A DNA stretch of 64,000 nucleotides, taken from NCBI GenBank assembly GCA_021399435.1, contig JAJTUP010000024.1:744001-808000 (forward strand), read 5' to 3'. This stretch comes from Diaporthe sp. PMI_573 (Eukaryota > Ascomycota > Sordariomycetes > Diaporthales > Diaporthaceae). Within the stretch, counting starts at the first letter, position 1. Each line of letters opens with the position of its first letter. Both the position numbers and the translations under genes were made by a program. Shown piece by piece: positions 22,993 to 32,995 of this stretch. Below the pieces are notes generated by a model. It did no database searches. It was given only the letters and a program-made list of their open reading frames with translations, and was not told where the DNA came from.

Positions 22993-23877
22993 CTAAGCGG
23001 CAGCAAAGAAGCTCTCAACTGCCTTGGTAAACTGGTCCGGATCCTGCGCAGGCGCGAAGTGGCTCACATCGGTAAGCGTCACGGACGTGCTGCCGGGGAT
23101 GGCGGCGACCAGCTTGGCGGGGACGTCGAGGTTGACGGCCTCGTCGTGGTCGGCACCGACGATTGCAACCTTCTTGCCGTCGATGGCGCCCAGCCCCGCC
23201 GTGGTGAACTGCGGCAGCGTCGCCTCGAGCGTGCCGACCTTGGTCGCGAAGTCGGTGAAGTTGGCGTTGGGCTGGAGCGTCGCGTACTCGGTGGCACACC
23301 GCGTTACGAACTCGGTGTAGATGGCCGTGTCCGTAAAGGTCGCGTTGGTGTCCTCGGGGACCATGAAGCCGGCGAAGACGAATGCCTTGTTGATCCCCGG
23401 GGCGATCGTCGTGTTCTGCAGCATGGCCAGCGTCGTGGCTGCGCCGTCGGACCACCCTACCACGTTGTACGACTTGATTCCCTGCTCGTTGAGCTGGGCA
23501 AAGATGTCGTTGGCGAACATGTCAAAGGTGAAGACGTCGTTGGCGCCATATGTGCTGCGCCCATGGCCCCGGCGATCCACCGCAACAACGTAGTGATTGT
23601 TGGCCACGAGTTGCTTGATGACGTCGCCAAAATAAGCGCTGTATCCGAGTCCGCCGTGGTCAAAGACAATTGGTGTGCCGCCGGCCTGCTCGTTGTACTT
23701 CTGCAGCCATAGGTCGACGCCGTTGATGGTGCTCAGAGTTGTGTTGATTGGTGTGGGCAGGGCTGGTGTGGGTGGCAGGGTCTGCCAGGCCGCGGTTGTT
23801 TGTCGGATCGCCAGTGCGTCGACTGCGGTTGAGAAACCGACTGCAGCAAGCAGGCTCATGACTTGTGTGGAATGCAT
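22993..23877 (-). CDS. Secreted alpha/beta hydrolase, 294 aa
   Basis: A single-exon gene. The N-terminus (MHSTQVMSLLAAVGFSTAVDALA) is a signal peptide, so the enzyme should be secreted. The fold is clear: oxyanion-hole region FDHGGLGYSAYF (about 72-83), VVAVDRRGHGRST (about 97-109), nucleophile elbow VVGWSDG with Ser143, an acidic residue after strand 7 in VGADHDEAVN, and catalytic His273 in DVSHFAP. Ser-Asp-His esterases, lactonases and epoxide-hydrolase-like proteins share this layout; the nucleophile Ser excludes a typical epoxide hydrolase or dehalogenase. N-glycosylation sequons (NTT, NAT, NFT) fit secretion. Substrate unknown. Codon use is GC-rich like the flanking normal genes. Confidence 0.88.
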   Translation of the reverse strand: MHSTQVMSLLAAVGFSTAVDALAIRQTTAAWQTLPPTPALPTPINTTLSTINGVDLWLQKYNEQAGGTPIVFDHGGLGYSAYFGDVIKQLVANNHYVVAVDRRGHGRSTYGANDVFTFDMFANDIFAQLNEQGIKSYNVVGWSDGAATTLAMLQNTTIAPGINKAFVFAGFMVPEDTNATFTDTAIYTEFVTRCATEYATLQPNANFTDFATKVGTLEATLPQFTTAGLGAIDGKKVAIVGADHDEAVNLDVPAKLVAAIPGSTSVTLTDVSHFAPAQDPDQFTKAVESFFAAA

Positions 23878-24888
23878 CTTGTTCTATGTGAGTGAATGAC
23901 TAGTTCTTAGAAAACGAATGTATGTTTGTGTTTCTGACTCGGGTAAGGAATGAGGCCTTTGAATGTGCAGTAGTGAAGATGATGGTGGAATATTTCCTAT
24001 CCACAACTCCATCCCACCTCGACGCTATATACACGATGAGATTTCAAGCATACAATTTCGGCTGAGGCAGTGTTTCTCGAAATAGGGGCCGGCTGTGGAG
24101 TTGCATAGAGCTTAAAAAAGCTGCCTAGGCAGAAAAGAGAGGCCTAGCCATCATGCCCGAGTCAAGGAACTGGCGGCAGGACCGACAAGCTTGGCATCGC
24201 GTCTATTAAGCTTCAGCCAGGACGTTTCATGTCCTTAAATTTAGCACTTTACTACCGAAAGAGCCGCACGCCTTTTGCTACGCGGAGTTTTTCTATATTC
24301 GCGATGTTGCGCTGCATTCAATGCATACAAGATGAAGGCTTATTGATGTTCGCCTATGCCGGACACAATGCAATTCATGGTCTCAACGCGACAGCTGGAC
24401 CGGACTTGAGTATCACTCCGAGAGCCCGCGAAGGGTACGGATTGAATTTCACTGGTCATATGTATCCATAGTCGCCATTCTTGGCGGGCTCTCTGCTATG
24501 GCAATGACTGCGTCTCGGGGGACCAGGTCACGCAGCATAGCGTTTCCATCCTGCTAATCAATGCCTCGATGTACAAGAAAGTTGGAAGTAAAGAGTCTTT
24601 CCCCGAAATGTATGGACTATTTGTATTCTTTGAGTTCCTCTACTAAGCTGGAACGGCAATGAGTGTCCTATAAGGACAAGGAACAATGTCCCCGAAATGT
24701 ATCAAGTCTAGATCTCTATCTACTAGTAGTCCAGGTTTGTCCACAGCTGTTGCCTTCCCATAGTGGCATGCAGCATTGTCCAGACACTGGTTCATTGACG
24801 CTGAAGAAATGTATATCTGAGGTAAACACAGTGTTGCTGGTAAACTGCCTTACAATCGAACCGGATGCTCTTTTCTCGTACCACAAGT
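23878..24888. other. Intergenic, hydrolase promoter and flank of MFS stump
   Basis: Includes the promoter of the hydrolase gene (a TATATA near 24025 on the minus strand is a candidate TATA box). No further gene recognised; an 80-codon frame at 24229 has no protein-like features. Confidence 0.45.
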
Positions 24889-25498
24889 CTATCCAACTTG
24901 TCCCCTACATGCATCGGCTCTATAGTACTCGTTCCAGCTCTTAGGCGGAGTCTTGGGTAGCCTTACGTAGCTCCCGATCAGGGGGAGGAAGAAGGCGACG
25001 GCCGCGCCGACGATGCTCAAGATCCAGGCACTGTGAAGCCCGGACATGTAGGCCCTCAGCACCCCGAGGAGGTCATCATCCGAGAAGACGTTCTGGAGGT
25101 CGTACGCGCCGACGCTCAGGACCTGGAGCACGGGCACGTTAGGGGCGTACGTGGGAAGGGCTGAAATTAGGAAGTTATTGAAGATAGCCTGGGCCATTCC
25201 GATGCCGATGGTACCGCCAATGAACTGGAAGAAGAGGACGTCCGACATGGCCATGCTGTTATCCTCATTGGGGGTGATGGCGTTAGCGATGATGACCGGG
25301 GGCTGCATCGAGAGGCCGACCCCGATGCCCGCGACGATCTGGTAGCCAATCCACTGGCCATTGGTCGAGCCGACATCCAGCAGGTAAATCAAACCGCAAC
25401 CGACGGTGGTGATTGCGGCGCCCGTCATCAACCATGGCTGATACCAACTGACCAACACGATACCTGGGGCGGAGACCAGGCTGAACAGGGCTGAACAA
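24889..25498 (-). pseudogene. C-terminal stump of an MFS drug transporter (DHA2 type)
   Basis: About 200 codons read as the last third of a 14-TM MFS transporter: YYQPW-like entry (VSWYQPWLMTGAAITTVGCG), the conserved GYQIVAGIGVGLSMQPPVI motif, SDVLFFQFIGGTIGIGMAQ, and a final helix SAWILSIVGAAVAFFLPLIG. A complete protein would be about 550 aa; the N-terminal two thirds are missing. Homology is lost at about 25500, just before the sequence grades into the AT-rich block. No stop codons interrupt the remaining part, so loss of the 5' portion looks like a breakpoint rather than RIP. Very probably not functional. Confidence 0.75.
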
Positions 25499-26173
25499 GA
25501 GGTTTGCGTCAGCAGCCGGTCATATCTTTTGCAAATTTACCGAGGCCGACCCTACTCATAGGCAATATGGTTGGGAGCAACCGGATGCCACTTTCCAGTG
25601 GAGAGACCCGTTTACCACCTGAAAGTAAATTGGGAGGTTGTAGGCTAAGGGGAAGAAAGTATTGGTACGGCCCTGATGCCGTAGGTCAGGGGTCTTTGCA
25701 CGTGCAAATAGGCAAGCAAAAGCCATACTGTCTGGGTACGAGTTTGATTCTTGCTACGGAAGGAAGAAAGGAAGCCATCGCCATTATAGGCGCCAAAGCA
25801 CTTAGTATAGTAGCCAGCCCTTCTGCTAACTAAGCCAGACCGGCCCTTCTAATTAGCCATAGCCGGGCCAGGCATGCAGCCTCTTTAATGGCCCTTAAAC
25901 CTATATTAGCAGTCTTTTAAATATTTAAAAGAAAATATATCTAAAAAAATACTATAATGGTTAAAAAGGGCCTACTAAGCCTTAAATACTTAAATAAATA
26001 CTAGGCTTTTTTATCGTGCTTTAATAATTCTATAGATATCCTCTTATTAGCTATCTTAGCCGGGCAGATAAGGGCAGTCTATAATTCTTTAATATATACT
26101 ATTAGCTTATTTATTAATATAAAGTATTTTAGTACTTTATTTAATAATAACTTTATTAAAGTATTTATTAGGT
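25499..26173. other. Transition into AT-rich DNA
   Basis: GC content falls from about 25850 onward. No gene. From 25900 the sequence is dominated by TA dinucleotides, as expected after RIP; whatever it once was is no longer recognisable. Confidence 0.5.
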
Positions 26174-26175
26174 TA

Positions 26176-26345
26176 ACGTGGTTTACCAGTCAGTGGGTTA
26201 TACCAGTTAGTGGGATACTTTTGCTAACTTAACCAACTTTTGCTAACCCCAGCACCCACTAGGTGCTAAAGAGTTAGTTAAAATTGGCACCAATTGGTGC
26301 CAACTGCTTTAAATTCCTTATTTCTAATTGATTCGGTCAATTTGG
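26176..26345 (+). repeat. Left terminal inverted repeat of the Fot1/pogo element
   Basis: Pairs with 28331..28500. Contains a short palindrome-like block (TTGGCACCAATTGGTGCCAA) that is fully preserved in both ends, while the rest shows transition differences. Confidence 0.9.
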
Positions 26346-26559
26346 AGAGGTTGGTGTTACTGTAGTGCTAGTCTAAAGTGGACGACTTTTGGTGGGAAAA
26401 TCGGCTTCCCCACCAAAATGGAGCATTTCAGCTATGTAGGATCAACCTTAATCTATACTAGCCAGACTAACTATTTGGGCGGTCTGCCGCGGATTGCTTG
26501 AAAATGTGCTATTATTTACTCGGAATCTAAATGACTAGACTCTTCTACATCTTTCTTAC

Positions 26560-28180
26560 AAGTTCTTACATTATGCCTAGTCTTGCCGCAGTTGCTATAT
26601 TGTCGTTTAGACGGTCTGCCGCGGACCGCCTCCTCGCTATTACCAGCCATTTTACTAGCTGGCTGCTTCCCCTTTTGTTTTTCTTTAATTATTGCCTGGG
26701 AATCCTTAATATTAAGTGCCCCTTTAAGCTAGACCCGACTTCTTTTGGCCCTCTGGCGCTTGGCAAGCCCAATATTAGCCTTTTTAAGGGTACGGACCTA
26801 ATTATTTAAAAGAGTAATCTGATGCGCCATTGCTTGTGTGCCCTTTGTAAATTTCTTAACTGCCTGGATAATTGGTGTAGGAGAGCTGCCCTGGTGTGTA
26901 GATATCCTGCCCTTAATAAAACTTGACTGCTGGATAGTTTGGTTGGCGTTAGATGGTGTTTGTGATTTCTATTTTATTGGTAATACAGGGAGGGATTGTA
27001 TTAGAGTTTGTAGGTAGATATCTAGTTTGGAAATCATAGAATCTGGGTTCTATGGAGAAATATTAGCCCCTCTAAACCTAGATTTTATGTTTTTTTCTGT
27101 AAAGACCTTGTCGTGGGCTGCCTTAAATATAATAAAGAACTCAGACTTAGTAATGTAGTTAATAGACGCCCGGATAAAGAGATTGATTTTATTACTATAT
27201 ATACGCTTTAATGGCGAAAATAATGTAATGTCTAATAGCTAAAGCAGATAAGATAAGTGCGGGGATATGCTAATAAGGATAATATTATTGTTATTACAAT
27301 ATTGCTTAAATTTCGCTAATACATGGCTCTTGTATCTATCTAGGACAAGTATCTAGTATTTGCCTTTTGTCTGCTTAATTGTGTGCTTGTTAAAATACTA
27401 AATCTATTCTAGATTAGTCTCGTTATCTATCTACCTATTAAGAGTAGGCTTAATAATCTAGCTTAGTAGAAAGCCAGACTCTATGGTCTAGTTAGCAAGG
27501 TGGTAGGCGCCTTAAACAATTACAAATAGCGGGATATACCAGCCCTTTGCATTAATATACTCAATAGCTGTTGCCCATTCTTGGTTTCCAGGCTGTATAG
27601 ATTTGGCCTTTCCCTGTCTATCAGCACATATAATAACCATTGCTGTAGTTATTACGCCTATTATAAAGCCTATCTTATCAAAGTTGTATAAGTCGTTATC
27701 TATAATCCTATACTTGGCCATTATGTTATAGAGTAGCCGAAACTAGTTTTTAATAATCTCTGGATCTTCGCAGAGGGCCCTCTGGTAGTTATAAGGCCAA
27801 GAAAATCTTGTTTTTAAGCTTGGTTGTATATCTACAAAGCGTCGTGCCTAGTTCTTGCCAACCGGCTTATTATTACGCGATACTAGCAGGAGGTTGGCCA
27901 TATCTTCTATACCAGAAAGTTGCATTGGAAATCCTCGTATATTTTGCTTAATAATATATCAGACAAGTGTTTACTCTTTGATTTAGTTAAGTTTATAGTA
28001 GTTAATGCGTAATTTATCGCGGTTGTGTTGGTTGTTTATCCTCCTAAAGAGCGTACTTCTAGGGACGTTAAAGATATATGCAGCCTGGTGTATACTTAAG
28101 GGTTTCTTTTGATTTTTTTTGGAGTTCTCAATTGCCTAAAGTATTAGTTAGACTTTCTGTTCTTTTGGGTAGATTGGCAT
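26560..28180 (-). pseudogene. Relic of Fot1/pogo DDE transposase
   Basis: Reading from the ATG at 28180 gives a degraded but continuous transposase. The helix-turn-helix region reads LSIHQAAYIFNVPRSTLFRR. The DDE_1 part keeps LYNFDKIGFIIGV (first Asp), ADRQGKAKSIQPGNQEWATA, LVLDRYKSHV (second Asp) and LLDITLFSPLKR (third Asp), then the usual basic C-terminal tail near AKRQRAKRSRV. In-frame stops sit where family members have Gln or Trp (QKV*LIL*AIE, KLN*IKE*TLV, GKN*ARRF), so they arose from CAA/CAG/TGG by C-to-T or G-to-A change. Not functional. Confidence 0.88.
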
Positions 28181-28330
28181 AGTAGTTGTTGATTTTTAGC
28201 GTGTTAGATATTTAAGTAGGTAGAGTGATGCGAGATTGACGCGAAAAATGGAGACGCGATCTGCATTAAAAACAAAGCCGCCTACTAAAACTTTAAACTT
28301 TTAGACTGGCACTGCAATACTATTATATTT

Positions 28331-28500
28331 CTAAATTGACCGAATTAATTGAAAATAAGGAATTTGAAGCAGTTGGCACCAATTGGTGCCAATTTTAACT
28401 GACCCTTTGGTACCTGGTGGGTGCTGGGGTTGGCAAAAGTTGGTTAAGTTAGCAAAAGTGTCCCACTGACTGGTATGACCCACTGACTGGTGAACCACGT
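28331..28500 (-). repeat. Right terminal inverted repeat of the Fot1/pogo element
   Basis: Reverse complement of 26176..26345 apart from transitions and a few small changes; followed by the TA target duplication at 28501. Confidence 0.9.
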
Positions 28501-28502
28501 TA

Positions 28503-28902
28503 TTATTATTATAAATCTACTAAATCTTACTAATCTTTTTTTTATATAATTAATAGAAGATAAAAATATCTACTATAGCTTTTTTTCTTTAATAGTTTTA
28601 AGCTTAACTAGATACTTATATAGTAAATATAAGTTAATATAGATAATAAAAAATATCTAAAAAAGCTTTAGCTAATTAATAATAATATAAAATATAGTAA
28701 ATACTATAGTAGCACTATTAAAGTTACTAACTATACTATATATTTTTAATATTAATATACTTTAGATTATTCTTTTATACTTAATTAAGATTTAATATAA
28801 GATATTATTATTATTAGGTTTCTTATTAGCTAATATAAATATAAAATTAATTGCAGACTTTGAATCCCATAAAGTAGGCGACAAGAACGATATAAATCAC
28901 TC
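28503..28902. other. AT-rich RIP-like DNA
   Basis: Almost only A and T with abundant TATA and TAAT strings between the transposon and the DUF6594-like relic. No recognisable content. Confidence 0.6.
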
Positions 28903-30031
28903 TCACGGCATTTGAGAGAGAAATCCACTCATGACGGCGCTGTATACGCATACAAAGACGACCTGGCGCGCCTCATCTGCCTCGATGACCCGAGCAAACA
29001 CACTAATCAAAAAGCACATAACCAATACCAGAGCCAATCTAACGTTAGAGTTGGTGTTAAAGTATAAGAGGAGAGCCAAAGAAGAAACATATTCCAAAGA
29101 GTAGCAAAACGTTGACGACCCAAGAAAGGTCTGCGTCTTTATAGCACAGAAATTAGAGGTTGTCAGATTAGACACTGTAAGATTAGAACGGGCGCTAATT
29201 ATGTTACTAGTGCATTCAGCAGGAGAGAGAGGTGGGAGTTATAAGATCAATACTAACGAGGAAGATACAGCCGAGTTTTAAGAGTAGCATTAAGGCTTTG
29301 ACGAGTTTATCTATAGGGCCTTTAGGCAATGCAAACAACCGAAACTTGTACTATTTTTTGTTCCTATACATTTCAAGCTGACCACTTGACCATTGCTCAA
29401 GCCATAGGCGCAATTGATTAAGAGTTAACTCCTCTAGAGTCTCGGCATTCTCAACTATCTTTACGTTTACCCAGGCAGCGTCAATTACTTTGGTATTAAT
29501 TACAAGCTTTAGACTGGAACTTGATATAGGAAAGATTGCTTACTGTATTATACTAGGCTTTCTATTAGATATAATATTATTCCCTCCAATCTTTTACCTA
29601 GCATGCCTGGTTTATCTAGATTTGATGAGTCGCTTATATTGCCAGCCTTTAAATCGCTTTGGAGGGCCTGTATTTCCAAGCTTAGCCTTAAAATACTCTG
29701 CGCCCGATATTCAAGGGCGAGGGATCGTTTAACCGAGAAACTCGGATAGAAGGCAAAGCGGCGGTCGTAATCTTTTACTCGCGCAAGGCCCTTAGGGCAG
29801 GAGACCTGCTCTAAGCCAGAAGGGGTCAGCTTCTTACCTATTTCATAGAAGAGATTACTCACCGAGCCCTTCATTCTGCGCTTTGGCGCCGAGAGTCTGT
29901 GGCTGAACTATCGAGTCTGAGTTACGCTGGGCCTCTATCCCATCAACCTGTCTGGAGGCTTCTTTCGCAAGGCTCCCATGCGAATCGCCCCTTTCTGCCG
30001 GATCAAGCCTTGAGAGCTCAGTGGGAATCAT
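28903..30031 (-). pseudogene. Decaying DUF6594-like membrane protein gene
   Basis: Exons 1 and 2 are clear: 30031..29863 and 29810..29598, joined over a 52-nt intron in phase 1, give an N-terminus ending in GLEQVSCPKGLARVKDYDRR, a DUF6594-like start followed by a Leu/Gln-rich helix. A last segment (about 29175..28903) encodes two or more hydrophobic helices (VLVMCFLISVFARVIEADEA, VFVCVYSAVMSGFLS) as at the C-terminus of DUF6594 proteins. Between them (29180-29597) the frame is partly open (LRLWLEQWSSGQLEMYRNKK) but meets stops, and base composition falls toward AT. I read this as a gene damaged at the edge of the AT-rich block; a still-functional gene with unusual splicing is the alternative. 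Family assignment is from general resemblance only. Confidence 0.45.
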
Positions 30032-30680
30032 GGTATATGTTTGACACAGACACAAGTGTGTGGGATGTATGAAACCCGACCGAGGCGACATCCCCACTGA
30101 CCGTGCCTCTTATACGTGCTACTAAAATGCCCATGTGTATGCCTTGTGAGGCAGGCTCTACTGATATAGCAGCCCTGGGCGGACTGAGTGCTGACTGCAT
30201 GTCGTTGTACATGAGTAGTTCAGAAATGGACTAGTGGTGCTCGAGTTGGAGGCTCAAAAGATGAATGTATTGGAGCATTGTTGTTGCACGTGAGGAGACT
30301 TGGAACCAGTGGGAAAGGGAATCTTAGATCTCCCTGCATGACAGAATGTAGCGCCCCAGTCCGGAATAGGTGACCTGGTTTCTACCCCAACTCAGAAGCA
30401 GCCAACTTTCACCTTCATGGAAGCTCTCAACTTGGATCAAAAAAAGGGACGACTGGGCCGAGGAGACGAGCATCAGCGAGAGACCGGTCGGCTCTGCCCG
30501 GCTTCCCAGTGAACCAGTGTAGACCATGAAGCAAAATGAGCAAGCTGTGCTTGCTTGGGATGACTTCGAACTCACACAAATCACCCAGGTGGGCATCTAT
30601 GGATTCCCGGCATATGCGAGATAGTGTATCAACGGTAGGGCGGTATACTACTGAAAAGAATCTCTCTATATTTCTAGAAC
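30032..30680. other. Intergenic, 3' flank of VAO-type gene
   Basis: Normal GC. Holds the 5' flank of the DUF6594-like relic and the 3' UTR of the VAO-type gene. Nothing else recognised. Confidence 0.45.
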
Positions 30681-32495
30681 CTAGATTTTTGGTTCACCCC
30701 AAATGCCAGACTTTCCCTGTGACAAGATGGCGTTGGGGTCAAGCTCGTTCTTCAAGCGAGTCACGAACCGTCCCAGAGCATCATCGCCAAAATCAAACCG
30801 ACCTCTGACATGATCCATATATGAGACATGACTGCGGTACTCGGCAACCCCGTGGACTGCCTTCGCCTCTTCTACGAGTTCAGTAAACAAGTCTCGCGCT
30901 CGCTGCCCCTCACCAGGTGCATATACAACCAGCACGATGCCGATAACGTACCGCCCGTACACATGGAAGTCGACAAATGCATCAAAACCGGCTGCTGCAA
31001 TTTGTTGCCGCGCCGTCGTGAACCACTTCTGCAAAGAAGGTCCGCCCGGGGGAAATAAGGGTGCGAATGAAAAGTGCCCACCTCCGTCGCCGCGGATATC
31101 CATCAACGGCAGTGCTTCCAGGTGAGGCTTTCCGTCGTATGGAATCGGGATCGGTGGCATATCGCGAGCTTTGATGGGTTCGTTCTCGTTGCCTCGAAAG
31201 GTGGTGACTTCGAGACGCGCTCCCGGTACTTTGGCTAACCGTTGCTCGACTAAGGCTCGGTGGGCGTTGACCGATTCTTCGGAGGCCCCATAGATTGCAA
31301 ATCCTGCCGTCCAGTAGCCCCAGCCCTTTCGTTTCTGGAGCTCCAGGAGCTCGGACTCGGGGGTACATCCACCTTTTAGGCCAGCGGTAGTTACGGCTTG
31401 GAACGCCTCGCTGTCACCGCTGGCAAAAGCTTGGCGCCAGTGGTTCCAGAGCGACGCGTGGTTTTGGACGATGCCCTCACGCTGAAGTCCTGCCAATATT
31501 GGAACGAAAGCCTCGAGATCATCTTCTCTCGGGACACTGGCCTCACAGCTGAGCAAATGAGTCGGGGCTGGCGTGAGGTGGATGCCCAGCTTGGTCACAA
31601 TTCCTATGCAGCAGTATTAGTATCAACGTCAGCAAGGCTGGATAGATTACTTACCTAGGTTTGATTGGTAGAAAAGACCATCAATACCGGGTCCATAGCC
31701 TCTTTTGAAATGTCAGAAACTACCACCAAGCAGGTACTGGGTTCACGTACCCTTTGAACAGAGGCCACATCGGACTGTTTGGCAGAGCTCCCATCCCAGT
31801 CCTAATAATTTCGCCGGTTGGAAGAAGTACTTCCATGCCGCACTGCTGCTGAGAGTGCTCTCCATAAGGAGTGTAGCCCATACCTCGCTCAAGAGTGTTA
31901 CCTAGGACAGAACCCCATCCAATAGCGGCACAAGAAGGCCACAAGTCGTAGCCCTTTGCCTGGATGTGATCGTAGAGATCAAAGAAGGAAACCCCAGGCT
32001 CCACAATTGCATAGGCGTACTCCTCGCTGACATCGATGATCTTGTTCATGCGATGCAAGTCAAGAATTACCGTTCCTCTAGCAACTGGAGCTGAGCCGCC
32101 GTAGCTATAAATGGTCAAGTCTGATCCGCATTCGCTGCTTACTGAATCCACTCCAGGTTACCTTACCCCAAGTTCTTGCCTCGCGAAACTGTCCACAGCG
32201 GAAGTTTGTGTTCGTTTGCAATTCTCACGACTTGCTGCAGCTCCTCAAGAGTGGCGGGTCTGATGGCGGCGCTGGGCTGGTGCTCATCAGGTGCGGCCAA
32301 GGGCCATATGTCGCCGTAGTTGACCTGGCCTTTAGGACCTTCCAGGTTACCATCCCAACCATCACGAGACACATTCTCAGGGCCAATGACTTTGACAATG
32401 TCGTCCAGAACCTTGTCAAAGCGCTCCTCGGTAAATGATGGAGGCAAAACTCGCGGACCGCCATGAGAAACAAGAGTGGACTTCTGGTCAGCCAT
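30681..32495 (-). CDS. Vanillyl-alcohol-oxidase-type FAD-linked oxidase, 550 aa
   Basis: Four exons, 32495..32167, 32104..31751, 31701..31655 and 31603..30681; introns of 62, 49 and 51 nt; 551 codons. VAO-family flavoproteins oxidise para-substituted phenols (vanillyl alcohol, eugenol, 4-alkylphenols), giving H2O2. The PP-loop/FAD region reads AIRPATLEELQQVV and WTVSRGKNLGYGGSAP; NTLERGMGYTPYGEHSQQQ and LPTGEIIRTGMGAL follow. His420 (GGGHFSFAPL) matches the FAD-linking His422 of Penicillium VAO, and Tyr499-Arg500 (AEYRSHVSYMD) match its Tyr503-Arg504. The Asp170 position is Ala (SCAAIGWGS), so catalysis or flavinylation may differ. No signal peptide; probably cytosolic or peroxisomal. It diverges from the cleavage oxygenase gene over a shared promoter. 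Confidence 0.92.
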
Positions 32496-32995
32496 TGTGC
32501 ACTAGATGAGTTTGACGTTTCTTGAAACGAAAGACGCGATGGGACGGGATTGTTGGCTGCTATGTGCCAGGAAAGCAGCGCATAGAGTCATACACAGGCT
32601 TTGTATAGTTGTACATTTATATCCGACAATTTTGCATAGAGTGAGCGGACTTAGGAATTACATCCACTCGGACCGCTTCTTTACTGGCCCGATAGCGAGC
32701 TCCTTTTGCTCGCTTTCGGGCTCAGTCACATTGGAGATGCCGCGCTCCGGCCCGCTCCGGCCCGCCACACGGCAGCATACCCTAACTCCGACTATGTAAA
32801 CGTACCCTAGGGTAGGCATTTATAACGAACGTAGACTGAGACGCAGGCTGGCGGGTCCGTGCTTTGCCCCTTCACTGCCTAATATTAAACAGACGAGCAG
32901 CCCGGAGCTCGTCTGGACATGTCAGTAGTGCAGGGCCGTCTTAACATATCGATTCCACCGCTCAGATACACTTGCAGCCCTTTTTTTCACCAACA
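32496..32995. promoter_or_regulatory. Shared divergent promoter with CGG-rich motif
   Basis: A 500-bp spacer between the start codons of the VAO-type gene (leftward) and the cleavage oxygenase gene (rightward). At about 32741-32765 it holds two direct copies of CCGCTCCGGCC-like sequence with several CGG/CCG triplets, the half-sites bound by Zn2Cys6 regulators, and a regulator of that class lies 2.6 kb away. Co-regulation of the pair is inferred. Confidence 0.55.

Larger units (their letters stand above)
26176..28500 (-). mobile_element. Fot1/pogo-type (Tc1/mariner superfamily) transposon, RIP-inactivated
   Basis: A 2325-bp element with terminal inverted repeats starting ACGTGGTTYACCAGTCAGTG at both ends, clearly matching over about 170 bp (26176..26345 and 28331..28500) and weakly for about 40 bp more. 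It is flanked by TA on both sides (26174-26175 and 28501-28502), the target duplication of Tc1/mariner elements. The ends differ mainly by C/T and G/A transitions. The interior codes for a DDE transposase on the minus strand that is full of stops. A complete but dead copy. Confidence 0.92.

Noticed and set aside
23015..23712. Frames on both strands over the alpha/beta hydrolase gene
   Set aside because: Shadows of the real gene in alternative frames.
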